A stretch of DNA of 64,000 nt from Sipunculus nudus (GCA_026874595.1 CM049322.1:31623340-31687339), one strand, 5' to 3'; shown: positions 13,020-26,988, counted from the first letter of the stretch. Numbers and translations are program-made. The notes: generated from the letters alone by a model not told the origin.

Positions 13020-14050
13020 GGTCATATATGAATTGAGAATTGCAGGAGACGTGCTAGAAGATTAATGTGTTGGTCTGGAATGAACAGTGACATTTCGAAT
13101 ATGGTGAACAATTGTAGCTCATGTCTTAGTCAAACACAGGCACCTGAATCAATGAAACCTCGCGAAATACCGGGTAGACCTTGGCAAAAGGTAGGATCAG
13201 GTATATTTACATATGAAGGCAAGAACTATCTGACTGTGTCTGATAATTGTTTTATATATGCAGAAGTAATCTCACTAACATCAGTTACTAGTAAAGCTGT
13301 GATTATTGCCTTGTAGTCAATCTTTGCTACACATGGAATACAAGTTCTATTTAGCGATAATGGTCTGCAGTATGCGTGTTTTGGGTTTAAACAGTTTGCA
13401 GTTGACTGGGGTATTCAATACACCACTTCAAGCCCCTATTTCCTCAAGTCTAAAGGCTTGGCTATCAGCTATGCTAAAACTGGTAAAAATGCTCAAGAAA
13501 GCCCAGAATAGTAGGTAAGATTTCTATAAAGCATTATTAGCATACATATATGCACCAGTAGATACTCGCCAGTCGCTCGCTCAGATGTTAATGAACAGAC
13601 GTCTGAAAACGTACTAGTTCACCCACACTTGCTGAAGGTAAACAACGTTGAAAATATTGTAGGGGAAAGAATGGGAAACAAACAGAAGCAGAAGATCCAG
13701 TATGACAGGAAGGCGAAAGCATTGTTATCATTTAAACCAGGTGATATTGTTGAAACGTGATACGTGAGAGAGCACCACGCTCTTATTTGGTTCATTCCAA
13801 TCGAAATGAGATTCGACGTAATCGGAGTCAGTTAAAGGAAGCTGACCAGTTGCCGTCCAACAACACGCAAATGGCAGAACAGATACGGTTACTAGAGCAG
13901 CATTTCGGTAATATAAGTGAAGTATTTGTTGCAGAGCCAGAGATAGCATACAGTCCACAAGTACAAACAGAGCAGCAGAGTTCGTCTGATGGTGTTACTA
14001 CTCGTTATAGTCGTCGAGTTGTGAAACCCAAACGATTGGTGGAAGAATAA
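13020..14050 (+). pseudogene. Dead Ty3/gypsy-like integrase and pol 3' end
   Basis: The frame resembles a metazoan Ty3/gypsy integrase: 'CWSGMNSDI', the C-x-x-C half of the zinc finger in 'NCSSC', 'RPWQKVGSGIF', 'TSKAVI', 'FSDNGLQYAC' and 'KQFAVDWGI'. An in-frame TAG lies at 13314-13316, and another stop follows near 13509. The first catalytic Asp (expected in VG-x-D) is replaced by Gly and the catalytic Glu region reads GLAI, so only the middle Asp (SDNG) remains. The tail at 13757-14047, with 'IRRNRSQLK' and 'RYSRRVVKP', fits the pol C-terminus in another frame. No long terminal repeats were found. Confidence 0.8.
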
Positions 14051-15474
14051 CTTTTGTGTTTGTGTTAGCGGAATGTTTCCATTAAGGACAGAATAATCCC
14101 TTGAACATTCCAACGAAATGTGTTGTCCATGCCATTATCCTTTTTGGTCAATGTTTTGTGTGATAATTTTATTGCTGCATATTATTGGTATATATAAATC
14201 TACAGTTAGAAAGTAACATAAAAGTGAGAACCAGAAAGAAAAGACGTTTGTGCTTTAATATTAATTATTCAATTCTGGGTGGAAGACCTCTTTGCATTTG
14301 ACACATGAATGTCTTTTTATAAAGGAGTTGTGTTGATAAAGCTTTATTTATTCCTATTAACGAATGACAAAGAATAGTTTAGTACATGATCACTAGATGT
14401 CGCCAACGTTCAGAATATTTAATATTATTGAGTCTCACATAACGTGAGTAACTTGGATGTACAAGCAATCTTGTTGGAACGAATAAAACCGGTCAGCGCA
14501 TCCATATCTGGATCGAGCTAGAGGCGTGTGTGTGCGTGGAAAGAAGTCAGGAATCATAATTTTAGGATGCTGTTTAAGTTTTTTACATGTTCAACTTTCA
14601 CTGTTTAAAATAATCCATCCCAGTTCATCTCTCGAACAAACCCGCCCTTTCTGCCAGTGAATAGCCATGCCCCTTACACGGACAAAACATTCTCAATTGT
14701 AAATAATTATTTGGATAAAATATATCATGATGATTTCTCTATGGCAGTAAACAAAATACGGTGTTGCTATTGGCCGTTCAAATGGACTTCTCTTTCTCGC
14801 AATGTCAAAGAATCCTTAAAGAGACAAAACAAAACAAAAAAATAACATGAGATTTAGATTTTAATAAATTGATCTGGATATGTTTTCCCTGACGGTCCAA
14901 ACTTTAAAACTAAATCCGTTATAACTGTTTACGTACAGTCGCCAGAGAAACCAAGCAAGAAAAAACTTTTTACCTAGCCATATTAAAAATTTTAACAAAG
15001 CACTATGATAAAGAGAACTGTACAAAATCGAAACTTAATGCATAACCTCATTTAGGCCTCTAACATCGCCGTGCTGGCCTAAACTAAGCCAGGGTTGTCA
15101 GGCTTTGATCTAGACGCCATGACACACCAGATACACATGCTTGCAACTCATACACAGGCAATTGTGTCACGGCCAGAACAAACCGTAAGCCGGTGACCAG
15201 ATTTACCGTGTTATGGTGCTATTTCTATAATGTTGAATACCCAGTTGTAATCCCATGACCACATATATAATATATGTTTACGCATGCTCTATAAAAACTT
15301 AATGTATTCTTACCTATTTCAACAGTATCAACAAAGCTGAGAGGACGTAATGTGCAGAGGTGGTCTCACCGATCACAAAGCTTACGATCCTTATACCCGT
15401 CAGGCGATAAACCAGCGATACATGCAAAGATATAAACGAGCTTTGCCCGCTCAACGTTTCCCGACAATACACGT

Positions 15475-15632
15475 GTTTTGAGATTAAGCAGTTTACAGTT
15501 GACTGCGGATATCAACACACCATTTCAAGCTCCCATTGAACAAAGTATAATGGCTTCGCTAAGAGCTTTGTTAAAAGTGTTAAAAACATGCTCAAGAAGG
15601 CCCAGAATAGTAGTATAGATTTTAATTAGTTT
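15475..15632 (+). pseudogene. Second gypsy integrase fragment
   Basis: A 150-bp piece repeats the later integrase region of the remnant at 13020-14050 (KQF-x-VD-x-G-x-Q, then VKNMLKKAQNS), with its own substitutions. It is an independent decayed copy or a broken-off duplicate. The catalytic Asp region is absent and the frame is interrupted. Confidence 0.65.
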
Positions 15633-16239
15633 GCTAAAAGAATTGGATTTGTCTCTGTGCTGAGACAATGTTATTGCAACCCTTGAGGCGGGCGACAATA
15701 CCAGAATTGTCAGCGTGCTCGTTTCAGTTTTGTCAAAACGGGTCAGAAACATTTTATCCGGTTGAAAAAGGTAATATTTGCGGTTAGATTACATATAACT
15801 TTGATTACCGTACACTATAGCAGATGTAACCAGGCATATTGCCCTTTAACGATTCTGGTGAACGCTGTGGGCTTGCAAACTGATGTAGGCTTCTCGGTGA
15901 ACTCTCCGCTCACGTGCTCGGCTTCAGGTACAAGGAGAAGATCCTGGTCAGTTAGCCTGGTAAAAATTCGTACAAATGTGACTCCCTAAAGCATGCAATT
16001 AGCCTCTGTCTGCGCTATGACATACTCTCTAACTTATTATGACGGATTTCTCCTTGAAGGCAACGTCAGATAATTTAATTTTGGAAAAGAAGAATGCACG
16101 GCCACAAAATACTTGTATCAGAGGCCCCATTAGGTTTCAAGAGTTAGATGCATGTCATTGTTAAGTGCAAATTGGAGAACTAAGCAGAAACCTGTTCCCG
16201 TTGGACCTGGTGTTTATTAGTGTTGGACTTAGGTTCCCA

Positions 16240-16420
16240 ACCGTCCTATTATTATCATGGGGTTTCAAGCCAATCAGATTATAGTATTATTATAACTTTC
16301 ACCATGGTACCTCAGGCCCCTATACTTCTTTTATTAATTATCACCATGATATCCAAGGCCCGATACAGACTTATTATTATTATCATCATGAGTCATCAGG
16401 ACAGAAGTGGTTTATAAAAA
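16240..16420. repeat. Degenerate 'ATTATTATCATGGGG-CTCAGGCCC' repeat, short block
   Basis: Near-copies of an ATTATTATCATG word followed by CCTCAGGCCC-like text recur at short spacing. The same pattern returns at 18220-19000. Origin unknown. Confidence 0.5.
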
Positions 16421-16598
16421 CCGTTGTTCAGTCCTAGATGCGGAAGTGAAGAGGTCGTTAAGGTCCCTGATATATGGGTCTTCTCTCCTCAGGCCCAAAG
16501 AAATGTATGCAGAGTTTGTAGGAACCCTAGGATTATGTGCATACTCATTTTCAATTTTTACATGAATCTTTGACCTCAGACCCTATAACGACCTGCAG

Positions 16599-16599
<1 letters not shown>

Positions 16600-16634
<35 letters not shown>

Positions 16635-16646
16635 ATTTATATATAT

Positions 16647-16724
<78 letters not shown>
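16600..16724. repeat. (ATCT)n followed by (AT)n microsatellite
   Basis: About eight ATCT units run into about 90 bp of AT dinucleotides with minor interruptions. Open frames across it are low-complexity artefacts. Confidence 0.95.
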
Positions 16725-16726
<2 letters not shown>

Positions 16727-18219
16727 GTCTTTATGTCCACACCATGGGACCGCTTATCCTGCATATCCAGCTCGATGGCCTCGGAGCATGTCATGCCGAA
16801 CATTTGTACAACTCGCGGGCACAGGTCCACCATAAGCCCTATTGATCCTAATGTACACTATAACCCTTCTGAACGAATTTTACTCAATTCTAGCCTAAGA
16901 CCTCATTACTCCGGTTTCAATACGAATCTTTTTTTAGTTGGGCCAGCATTGGAAACTGAGACCAGGTAGACGTTCACCGTTTGACAGACTTAATTGGTTT
17001 ACAAGTATTTTGATTTCTATACATTCATAAGTAACTTTCCATGATAACCATAATCTTAATAGTTTGACCAATTCACAAGTTGTTTGAGAAAAAATCGGGA
17101 GCGATTATAGAATCTATTCTATAGGTTGGATAGACAATATAATAATAAAACTACTCAAATTAGAAAGACGATTAGAATATAAATAGGTCAAAGATAAATG
17201 TCGGAGCAAAAAGGTAGAAATCAAAATGGACAATTAATGTGTGTAGGATCACCGTTAGACAGATAGCGTGACAGAATCTATAGTTAGGACAAAGGAAAGC
17301 CCGACAACTTAAATATAATTCAGGGTTGCGGGGTTGGGGAATGCACACATATTTTCTGGGATCCTGCAGTCTCCGGCTACGTTAAAACATGGAAACATAT
17401 TCCCAAATCATCTTTAAACTGATATACATTCCAATAACAAAGTAGAATCCTGTAGTCAGAGCATACGAACCACTGTGATGTTCTCCTTTTAGGTTGTGTG
17501 TTCACTTGTACACGTTTCATATAAAAATACTGTCATGTTTCAGTTATATGGTATAAATCATGCGAGTGGTGGAACAATTGCATACGAATGGGCGGCTACT
17601 ACAGTGGACAAAGCAATCGTCCCATGTTATTATGGTCCTTAAAATATAATATGGTGATTCTGATTTCCTTAAAATGTGATGGGTTAATCCTCTACAACTT
17701 TCCAGCAAGACAAGGTTTCGCGTTATTTTGCATTAGAGACAAAACAACAAAACAAAGCTGAAGGTATTTCTCTGCCTCATACCTGCACCGAAAGATGTTG
17801 ACCTACCTCTTATCGTCAAGCGTTGTCAGACTTCGATCAGAAATGTTTATTCCATGATAATAAACAAATCTCAGGAAAAACATAATACTGCTGGAATCTA
17901 TTTATCTTTTTACAATGACACTTTTAGTTGCTTTTCCGATTGCAAGAGCCATCATCTCCCCTGAGCTTTAGTTTATACTAAGTATCTTTCATAAACTTTC
18001 ACTTTGTTATAAACATATACTTACTTCAAATAATTTTTATCGTAGATGGCTTCCATATTCATTTGTTATATCAATGAAATTGTATCACGACAGCAAAGAA
18101 GTCTTATCAGTGTTGCTTATTGGACAATTCGTACACCCTGCATATGACTCACGTCTTGTAAATAATAACCCCAAGAAATCTAAATTGATTTTCATGGCCT
18201 CTAAGGTTCCCCAAGACCT

Positions 18220-18499
18220 ATTCCTATTACCATGGGACCACAGGCCCTCCAGTTTTTTTTAATTGTCATGGGATCTAAGGTCCCTTTAATCACATAAGTA
18301 TCATTACCTTTATGATGGGATCTCATTATTATTATTTTCATTGGCCTAGATTTTTTACAACCTATACTAATTAAAATGGGGCCTCAGGCGGCCTAGTCCT
18401 AGTGTTATTATCATGGGACGTGCAGTCCTATTTTGATTATCATGGGGCCTATAGTTCTAAAATATTTTTCATGGGGTCTCATGCTCTTACAGTCCTATA

Positions 18500-18535
<36 letters not shown>

Positions 18536-19000
18536 TAATGTAATTACATATAATTTTTATAACTTCATATAATTAATGATAATAATAACAATAAAAATAA
18601 TAATAATAATTATCTATTTTAATTATATAATTATATATTATTATTATTATAATTATTATTATAATTATTATTATCATTACAATTTGGCATCAGGCACCCT
18701 ACAGAATTTATTTGTCTTCTAATTTTTCTCATGGATCTCATGAGGTCCTAACCACGCCATTGCTTAGTCTTAGACGCAGAACTGTAGAGGTTCCTGAAGC
18801 CCGCAGCATCTGGGCCTTCACTCTTCAGACCAATATATATATATTAAAACTAGATGCAGAAGAAGATCTTGGAACCTTTTATTTATAATTAAGGGCATTG
18901 GGTCCCCAGCCGTCCTTTCATCATTATTATAATGGCACCTCTAGTCCTATTATTATGATCATGATTATTATTATCATGAGACATCAGGCCCAAAAAGGTC
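18220..19000. repeat. Degenerate ATCATGGG/CTCAGGCCC repeat with (AAT)n core
   Basis: Words such as 'ATTATCATGGGACCTCAGG' recur with variation, surrounding an (AAT)n/(ATT)n-rich core at 18500-18672. The core has AAT units on the left and ATT units on the right, so it can fold back on itself. Same family as 16240-16420. No coding potential. Confidence 0.55.
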
Positions 19001-22000
19001 TATTCGTCTTAGATGCTGAACTGTAGGGGAGCCTCACGCCCGCCACACATGGGTCTCTCACAGATATGGATACCGATATCAAACATGGTCCCTCAGTCCT
19101 GTACAGACCTGTTATGTAGCTACTGAGCCTCAAGAGACAAGCGATAATATGGGACACTTTTGCCTTTGTCGGCTTACCGTTCCGTGAATTAAAGTAACAA
19201 CGCAGGTTTCCAAGTATCATTTGAAACATCACGAACAGCAGATTTTTTAAGACTTAACATGCTTAGGTCACGCGCCCTCTAGTACAAAATATATACAGGA
19301 GACGCCGCGGAGGGTCACCTGGGTAATATCGAACACCACCTGGGCAATAACGGACATCGTGCTATACGGCGATACCTAGCGCCGGAACTGACAGTTATAT
19401 GATGGAAACCTGACGCTGGCACAGATGCCATAAAAAGCACTTAGTGTAATGTTTGATTGGGAAAACATTGCGAATCGTTCATTTGATCAGTTTTTTTATT
19501 AATGTTAACTCGTGGATACGCCGTGTTGCAGTGGTCTTCAATAAACCTTAGTCCGGGATCGTGACTGGCAACGTCAAAGGCTATTTACACTTACCGGGCA
19601 AACAAGCAAACTAAATATTTTAAGTTTTTTTTTTAAATAACAATAAATATCAACACTCTAGATAAAATGCCAATATAATATGTGTATTTTTTTAGTATAT
19701 AATCGGTCATACATTTTTTTTCTTAAATACATTGAAGACCAGACGTTTATTGTCTAATTATTGTACCGCTGTGGGGAAAATGCCGGAACTTATAATTTTA
19801 TAATACACAAGTTTGAAATTGTAATATTTGTAAATATTAAGGTTAATTGTAAAATTATAAAAGTTGCATCCAAGCAATTCTAACTGCCGATCTATATAGA
19901 AATATCGGACATTAATAATAAATATGAACTTGTGTACTAGGAACTTCTATACAGAGGATTTACTGTGAAAATAACCGGCAATATGCTGTTTTTTATCCTT
20001 CAAAGAGTCCCTAAAGATGATTGCCAGTTTGCACGGTGCCGAGTGTCTGATATAACCCTGGTACCCTGTTTACACAAAAATGGCCTCCGATTTAGTCAAG
20101 CAAAATGCTACACATGAAAAATTAAACAGTTTGACAGTCATACAAACTTGATTAATTGTGGTGACTGGTGACTGTTACAGCACTAAAAATGTGAACGTCC
20201 AAGTTCTTTTAAATGTCAAACCAATCGGCTGAAACTTATACATACGAACACTTCAAAATACGAATAAGGCATGAATTAACAAAACAAATTGATACATTAA
20301 AGATAACATACACTTACATTTCGCTGGAGAGTCGCTCCATACAATTGGCACTGATGATTATAAAACGTCCGATAATGAACACAGAAAAAAATCACAAAAT
20401 CCGTTAATCACGCTACACAGAGAGGTCTCTTGTTTACACTGTTCCCATCACATGACCATCGCTCACACGTGACATGGGAATGTAGAGCCGTCCTGCTCAA
20501 CGATCGCTCTCCTGTGTACATAGTTCTATCTGTCCGACAACCAACGGTCCCTGGTACTGGAGTACAGGTTTGCCTCTGGGGACACATTTTACACAGCACT
20601 TACTAATTAGCGCACAGACTATTCTGTCTGGACTGAGAATCAATGTCTATCATAGCTGATGTCTCCTGGAATCATCCAGCTCTAAATAATCGAATTTGCT
20701 TTCACACAGCGATATCCAGTACCTCTATAGCTACACATTTAATTAATGTCCTCGGTATATTCCTTCACGCGCTCACAACAGGTATAAATCGCCAGATTAC
20801 CAGTCTGTCGTCATAAAACGATACTCGCTCTTGAAGTCAGTTACATAATTCAGTTACCGAATAACAAAGTGAATTCTATCTTTTAAATATCGTATTATTT
20901 ATAGCCATAGGACATGGTAGAGGAAATTTATATTGAAAACAAGTCATAACTTAATAATAGTTTATCAAGTGCTTTTGAAATGACGTTAATAGAATAAATA
21001 ATTCTTGATCACCATATGTTTTTAAGAATATTTACTATTGTGGGGTAGCAGCAGAGGACAAAAACCATTGTCTGGTGTTAGGGGCCATTTTTGTTCCAAC
21101 GAGCATTGCTAACCTGTGATTCAACTTCGAACTGGAGAACTATGATACACGTTGTTTCTATGAAGCACATACCAATGATTAAGTAGGTTCCTGGCATAGG
21201 TATGTATGTGGTTTCTCAATACATTCCAGTTTGTTTTTACCATTGGCGCAGCAGGAAAATTCAAATGGCCCAGTTTCTGTCTGGTTATGGGAAAAAAGCA
21301 AACAGTCCTAAAAGCTCACAAATGTTTGAATGCATGTTTGAAGAGTAGCTACGTTAGCTTCAATATTAAAAGCGGAAGTTCACGCAAAGTGAAAATGCTA
21401 ATTTAATACCTCTCTGTTTATTCAACATGATCATCTCTAATTTACAATATTTCCTTTTACAGAATTAGGCTGTGCATCTTAACCAAAGGGGTCAATTATG
21501 AGGCACTTAATGGTAGTATAGAAAACATATTTAACATTAAATGCATTTTTACTTTCAATTATATATTATATTTTTTACAAAAGGGAAACTGCAGATTGTT
21601 TATAATGTATAAAGTAAAAAAAATATAGGTCAGCATTTTCGGTTACCTCGAGTGTGACTGGCATTGAAATCCAGTCTTATGCTCTCTGCTGCCAAGTGTA
21701 ATAGGTGTGTCAGTTGCAGACTAATGCATTTTTTTGCTAAGAAAAATTCTGTTTAGACTCCAGTTTCTTTTTTTACTTGTTTATATTGCAAGTTCAGGTG
21801 TTCTGGCTCTAAGTAAGGTCTCTGCATAGTAATGTGTACGTTGTATATTATTGTTTGATATGTATTACCAGACTGCGATATATTAAGTAGAATCATGTTG
21901 TATGAAACCCATTTTACATTTATACATGAATATTGCTTCATATACCACATATACCCATTATTATATTAAACATCCGTCAGTACAACCCTATGGGGAAGGG

Positions 22001-22189
22001 AAAATAACCACAGGCATTTTTTTAAATCTTAGCAGTGAAGCAGGTCTCAAGGACTGTATTGTTCTCAAGCCAGTATCAGGAGAGCTCTTTCTGGGTTTTT
22101 GTCTTGAGAAAAACAATGCCTTATATAGAATCCACCTTACAAGTGTGTTTTCCTCTCTGTTTAAATTGTTTAGGTCTCACCAGGTAAGA

Positions 22190-22450
22190 TTGAATGTTTA
22201 CACTGCTGACTCAAAGCCGGGAGATCGTGAGTTCAAATCTCAGCCGAGGAGAGGTGAGATTTTAACGGACGGCCCCAACCCAGGATGAGCGCTCTGAAGG
22301 CCTCCTGGAAAGGCTACTCCACAGCCGTGTATCACTTCCAAACGATTGCGGTAGATACAGGGACTTGGTGACACCAAGTTATAAAATATAACGAGAGAAA
22401 GTGAATGCTACGGCCCTGTCATGTAGTGCCAAACCGAAATGGTACTCTAC
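22190..22450 (+). repeat. Probable tRNA-derived SINE
   Basis: A B-box-like sequence (GAGTTCAAATC, near 22229-22239) follows 'ACTGCTGACTCAAAGCC', the usual spacing of a tRNA-like head. It is followed by a GC-richer body quite unlike the flanks. The A box is poorly preserved. No poly-A tail was recognised. The family is not named. Confidence 0.45.
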
Positions 22451-23454
22451 AGATGTAAAACTTAGCTTAAGAATTCTATAATTTATCATAAAAAATGGAG
22501 ACGGATTTCTCCACCAAAAAAATCTCAAGAAAACACTGCTTCCTTTATTTTGAATTATGGTTTGGTGTCAATATTTCCCTGTTTCTGGAATGTTCAACGA
22601 CACTTTGTTGGAACACAGAGAAAGTAGACGAAAGCTTGGTAAAAGCTTTGGTCTCACTGTTTCATTCTCAGATAGCATGGTCTCAATGTTTCATTGACTG
22701 TTCTAGATATACGTACATGTCATTTTAATGAAAAGACGTTAGAATACTTCTCTCAACTTTTTTTCCTCTTAGCAAAAATGATTATTCATTTATTTCAGAA
22801 TGTGAGATGTTTTGTCAGGGGATTATCAATAGTAGGTCACAGAATGTTTGTTTTGTGTTTAATATCTAATAATGATGCGAAAGATGAAACGAGCAAGCAA
22901 GCTACTCGTTAATGACCGCTTGACATCCTAAAGCTGAAAACTTCGTAAATACGTCTGACAGCGAATAATGAATTTATTGGCTATGCAGAATCCCAAATAT
23001 GAAAGATATGGGAAAGAAAAGGTTAGGCTTGCGAGGTGTATGCAGGTAGGAACGTCAAACTTGGTTCCAAAGGACCAAATGTCTGGTTTACTATTTTAAA
23101 AATGCGAGTGATGCCGTCTGCTGCGGGATCTGTAACTGTAATTTGTCTAGCAACACCATGAGGTACAAAATAGACACCGGCCTATGGTATTGAAATACCT
23201 GGACCAATAGATGGCAGTTGTACTCCACTGCGGTCTTATTCTAGATGGTGCCAGAGTTCATTTTATTAACTCTCGTCACTACAAGTCATTTAAGCTCTAG
23301 CCTTAACCCTATATTCTCGATCCGTCTCGTCAAATATTGCGTATACATGGGTAGGATGAGATTGCCTTTTCAAGCATTTAACTAGGTCAGATTAACTACG
23401 TTCCTTTTGGATATTTAAATAAATTCTAATTAAACAACAGGAGTAAAGATTATA

Positions 23455-24430
23455 TGCCGGTTAGACCCGTTCGGTCCACAATTTTGGGCTGGACCGGACC
23501 GCTAATACAAAATATCGGACCGCTTATCTCTGGACCGGACCGGACCGGTCCTGACCGCCGACATAATGTTTAAAGGTTTAAGGTAAATATATTTTAAGGA
23601 TTTAGTTTCAACCAACAAATCGTTTTATGAACAAGGGGAAATTGGCCTCGCAAAGAAAGACTGCTAGGCTTCGTAAAATGTATATAAAGCAATGGCACCT
23701 GCAATTGGGGTCATTATATACGTGTATTATTTAATATTTTTTTCTCTCTGAGAAACAGTAAGGAGTCATGTTTTAAATTAATTTAGGAATGAAGTGACAT
23801 GTTCAGCATTAGATCAGTCCCCTGCTGTGTTGCACAATGCTGATACACTTCCTCTGTTTCACTGTGTATTACGGCATAATTAGATCGATTTCTATAAGTT
23901 GAATACCTTTAATATATTCTATAATTTAAATAATTACATCAGATTAATTTGCACTTAATCCACTTCATAACTAATCTGCTAATGTCAATCCACATCCATC
24001 CCAGCAAATACTTTGAATAAGTTTGCCCCACCCTGCACAATTGGTTTATATTCTAACCACCATGCCCGACAGAGTAACACAAAATATTCTACTGTTTAAA
24101 ATTATTGATAAATATTGTGATTTTAAAACTGTCATTTAAATCAAACCCGATTCAAGTATACATTATCAAATTACATTTATTGCACGTGTTTCTTTGTATG
24201 ATGTTCGGTTGTGTTAAATATTACAACAAATATATGAAAAAATATGTAGAACAAATGCAGAAAAAAATACAATTTATTTTAATTTTAATTACATTTTTAT
24301 AAATGGACCGGACCGCTAGGACAGGTAAAACTACTGGAACGAACCACCAACAGCTGAACCGGACCGGGACTGGACCGCTTAGGTGATGGACCGAACCACA
24401 ACAAGGGGTGGTCCTGTCCGCTCCTCAACG
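23455..24430. repeat. Segment flanked by GGACCG-rich arms
   Basis: Dense GGACCG/CGGACCG words occur at 23470-23560 and again at 24303-24420, with ordinary AT-rich DNA between them. The two arms may be the subterminal regions of a non-autonomous DNA transposon of about 1 kb, or two copies of one simple repeat. Clear terminal inverted repeats and target-site duplications were not identified. Confidence 0.4.
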
Positions 24431-25599
24431 AATTGCAGTTCTTGTTATAACTTTGTCAGTATCACAGGCTATTTGTACTTTCTCACATAGATAAAGTACA
24501 GAAAATCTTGGTTGTTACGGTCAAGTTGTTTCAAGAAGATAATTCTTGTTCCGTGGATCACGGCCTGTGTCATGTCATGATTAGCCTCGTATTTTGACGG
24601 TTGTCAGTTAATTTTTTATTAACTTGTAAAACACGGACCCTGCCACTGGAAACCAGGCAACGTGGGCCCCAGCACAAAACTTGCAAAGATTACAAATTTA
24701 AAATATGTACCCATATGTTAGGGGAGGCCAAAGTTTAAGTCATCCAGCCATCCCTTTTTTAAATAAGCATGTTTAAACCACTGTTCTCCCTATGACTCAG
24801 TAGGCCACCCTGATTCCAACAAATGACAACCCTTTCATAAGATGCATGGGAATTATTTTGTCCACCGGTAGGCAGTTTTGGGAGCTTATAACGAATTCAG
24901 ACAAGCTCCGCCTTGAGTCTTGATGGGTCTGACAGCGGGAGCAATTAAACCAATCAAATATATTAACTAGGCCAGTCCAGATTCTTTTTTATTTTTTTAG
25001 GTTCCTTTGCCATTTACATATTCCAGTTGTTGCTGATTCATATTATACATATATCTGATCCCATACTATTAACAATATGGAACCGGGTTCATGTTAGCCT
25101 ATGAATATTTGGTATCGTATTATTTTCTAAACATATATATAAAGTTTAGGACATCTGTAATTGAGCGTTCCCACACGATCAGAGCTCAACGACTCTTGTC
25201 TATAAACTGCAATTAGCCAATTTGCATGACTTTTTTCTTGATCAATTATCTTTCGTTTTAAGGCTGAGTGTAACCTATCTATATTTACCTTATATTTACC
25301 TTATGGTAAACAGGTTATCTGTCCCTAGGAAAAACGAATCGAGTGAGTGGGGATATTATACAGTTATGTATGGGTTCATGAAACAGGATTATGTTCCGTT
25401 GAACTAGTAATGTAAATGTGGAGTTAAGTTTTTTACAGAACAGAAAAACACACGGCGACCGTTCAAACCCCATTCGAAGACGATCATTTCTGAGAAGGAT
25501 ATAGCTAGTCGACAAGCGACAACAATTATACGCTTAATCAAAGAGGCATTGTTAAAATGAGGCTTAGAATCTCACCTTACTTTTCCCTAAAAGTGTGTG

Positions 25600-26440
25600 G
25601 TATCAGAGAGGCCTAAGTTTCCCAAGACGGATGGACGTGACCAATGGACGAGACCAATTATTAATTTAGGTGTCACTAATAGTCATATGTGCAAGACAAT
25701 GCTATCCCTGATCTATGGACTTGCAAAATTTCAGGCCGGTACGTCAAACCACTCCTCAGATGAAAGCATAAATATTGTAGGTGGCACCACTAGGCTTGTG
25801 TATAAGATTGAAGTATCCAAGGTGTATTTCAGGCCGACACCACTCCTGAGAAAAGGGCATCAATATATTCTACGAAAACGGAACGGTAGGTGGTACCACC
25901 TGTCTGGTCTACAAAAAAGCTAACCAAGACGCATGAAAGAGCACAATTTCAGGCTGATACATCCATATACTCCTGAAATATGTGCAATTTTGCCCCAAAA
26001 CAGATAAATGGATGGACGCTACGTGAAAACAATTGTAAATGGCGCCACAGCACTATGGCATGCGAAATGTCAGACCGATATGGCAAACCACTCATGAGAA
26101 TAAGGTCATTAATGAATTCTACGATAAAGGTAGATAGCGGCATCTGTCTGGTAAACCTTGAAAACTATCCAAGATGGATGAGCATGATAAATTTACGGTA
26201 AATACATTGAACCACTCCTTAGATATGAGTGATGTTCACCAAAAGAAGCAAACGCACTGACGCAACGCAAAAAACGACTAAAAATGGCACCACTAGTCAT
26301 GAGTACGAGATGGAAGTATCCAAAATATATGTAAACATACTAAATTTCAGCCTTATATCTGTCGCCCCAATATTTGTTAGGCAGAGATTCCAGTGTGACC
26401 CAGATTTATGCCAGGTTTCAGAAAGATTGGTCCAATGGCC
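25600..26440. repeat. Degenerate tandem repeat, family B
   Basis: Units of roughly 110-140 bp carry variants of GGTGGCACCACTAGTCTTGT, then a TCCAAGA-GTATG word, then ATTTCAGGCC-GATA, then CAAACCACTCCTGAG. About six units are recognisable. The same family recurs at 37480-38110 inside a receptor intron, and single pieces may lie near 29960. Short open frames across it are not genes. Confidence 0.7.
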
Positions 26441-26857
26441 TCAGAGGAGTTCATCTTGGACGAACGCGGCTCTCGAGGGTGTGTCGGCGGCGGTGACGGA
26501 ACCATCGTGAAAACATAGTATCCGCAAAAAGCTGTTTGTAGGATAGAATTACGTAGCAAATTCTGACTGGTAAAAAGTAAAAAAAATTAGTAAAGAAAAA
26601 AAAAAAAAACAGTGAGACCAATGCAAGATTAATGGGCTCATAACTAATGGGCATTGATCGGGCATTTGGTAAAGGCTACACATAAGAGAAAGGATATAGT
26701 TCATGTAACAGTATATTTTATATTTCTGGTAATATATAGCATACGCATACACGCCAGTAGATACAGGAAGGAAATAAAATACAAACACCAATTGCCGTTA
26801 TGTTTATTGGCTCTCGGGAGCGAGGCACCTATAATTTTATAATACTTAAAAACCAGG

Positions 26858-26988
26858 ATCAAGACACAAGAATAAAGCCAACTTATAAAACTGAAGTTTA
26901 GAATATTTAGGTATATGTATATATAGCACTTATTCCTATTTATTCTAAACCTTACTTTTAGAAGTTGGCTTTATTCTTGTGTCTTGAT
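26858..26988. repeat. Long inverted repeat (48-nt arms)
   Basis: The arms at 26858-26905 and 26941-26988 are reverse complements with about four mismatches, separated by a 35-nt AT-rich loop. Each arm contains the word AAGACACAAGAATAAAGCC or its complement. The RNA would fold into a long hairpin. It could be a small foldback (MITE-like) element or a hairpin small-RNA source. Confidence 0.85.

Noticed and set aside
15305-15375. Possible exon with a GTAAGA donor on the minus strand
   Set aside because: No consistent open frame with an acceptor and no homology to neighbouring genes.
16537-16845. 102-codon frame with a long Tyr-Ile run
   Set aside because: Translation of the (ATCT)n/(AT)n microsatellite. 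The same applies to frames at 46941-47267.
18028-18060. Possible first exon on the minus strand (ATG then a GTAAGT donor)
   Set aside because: Only 10 to 11 codons, no partner exon and no promoter evidence; chance occurrence is likely.
20408-20599. Cys-rich 63-codon frame on the minus strand
   Set aside because: No signal peptide, no known cysteine spacing and no convincing exon borders; left as background.
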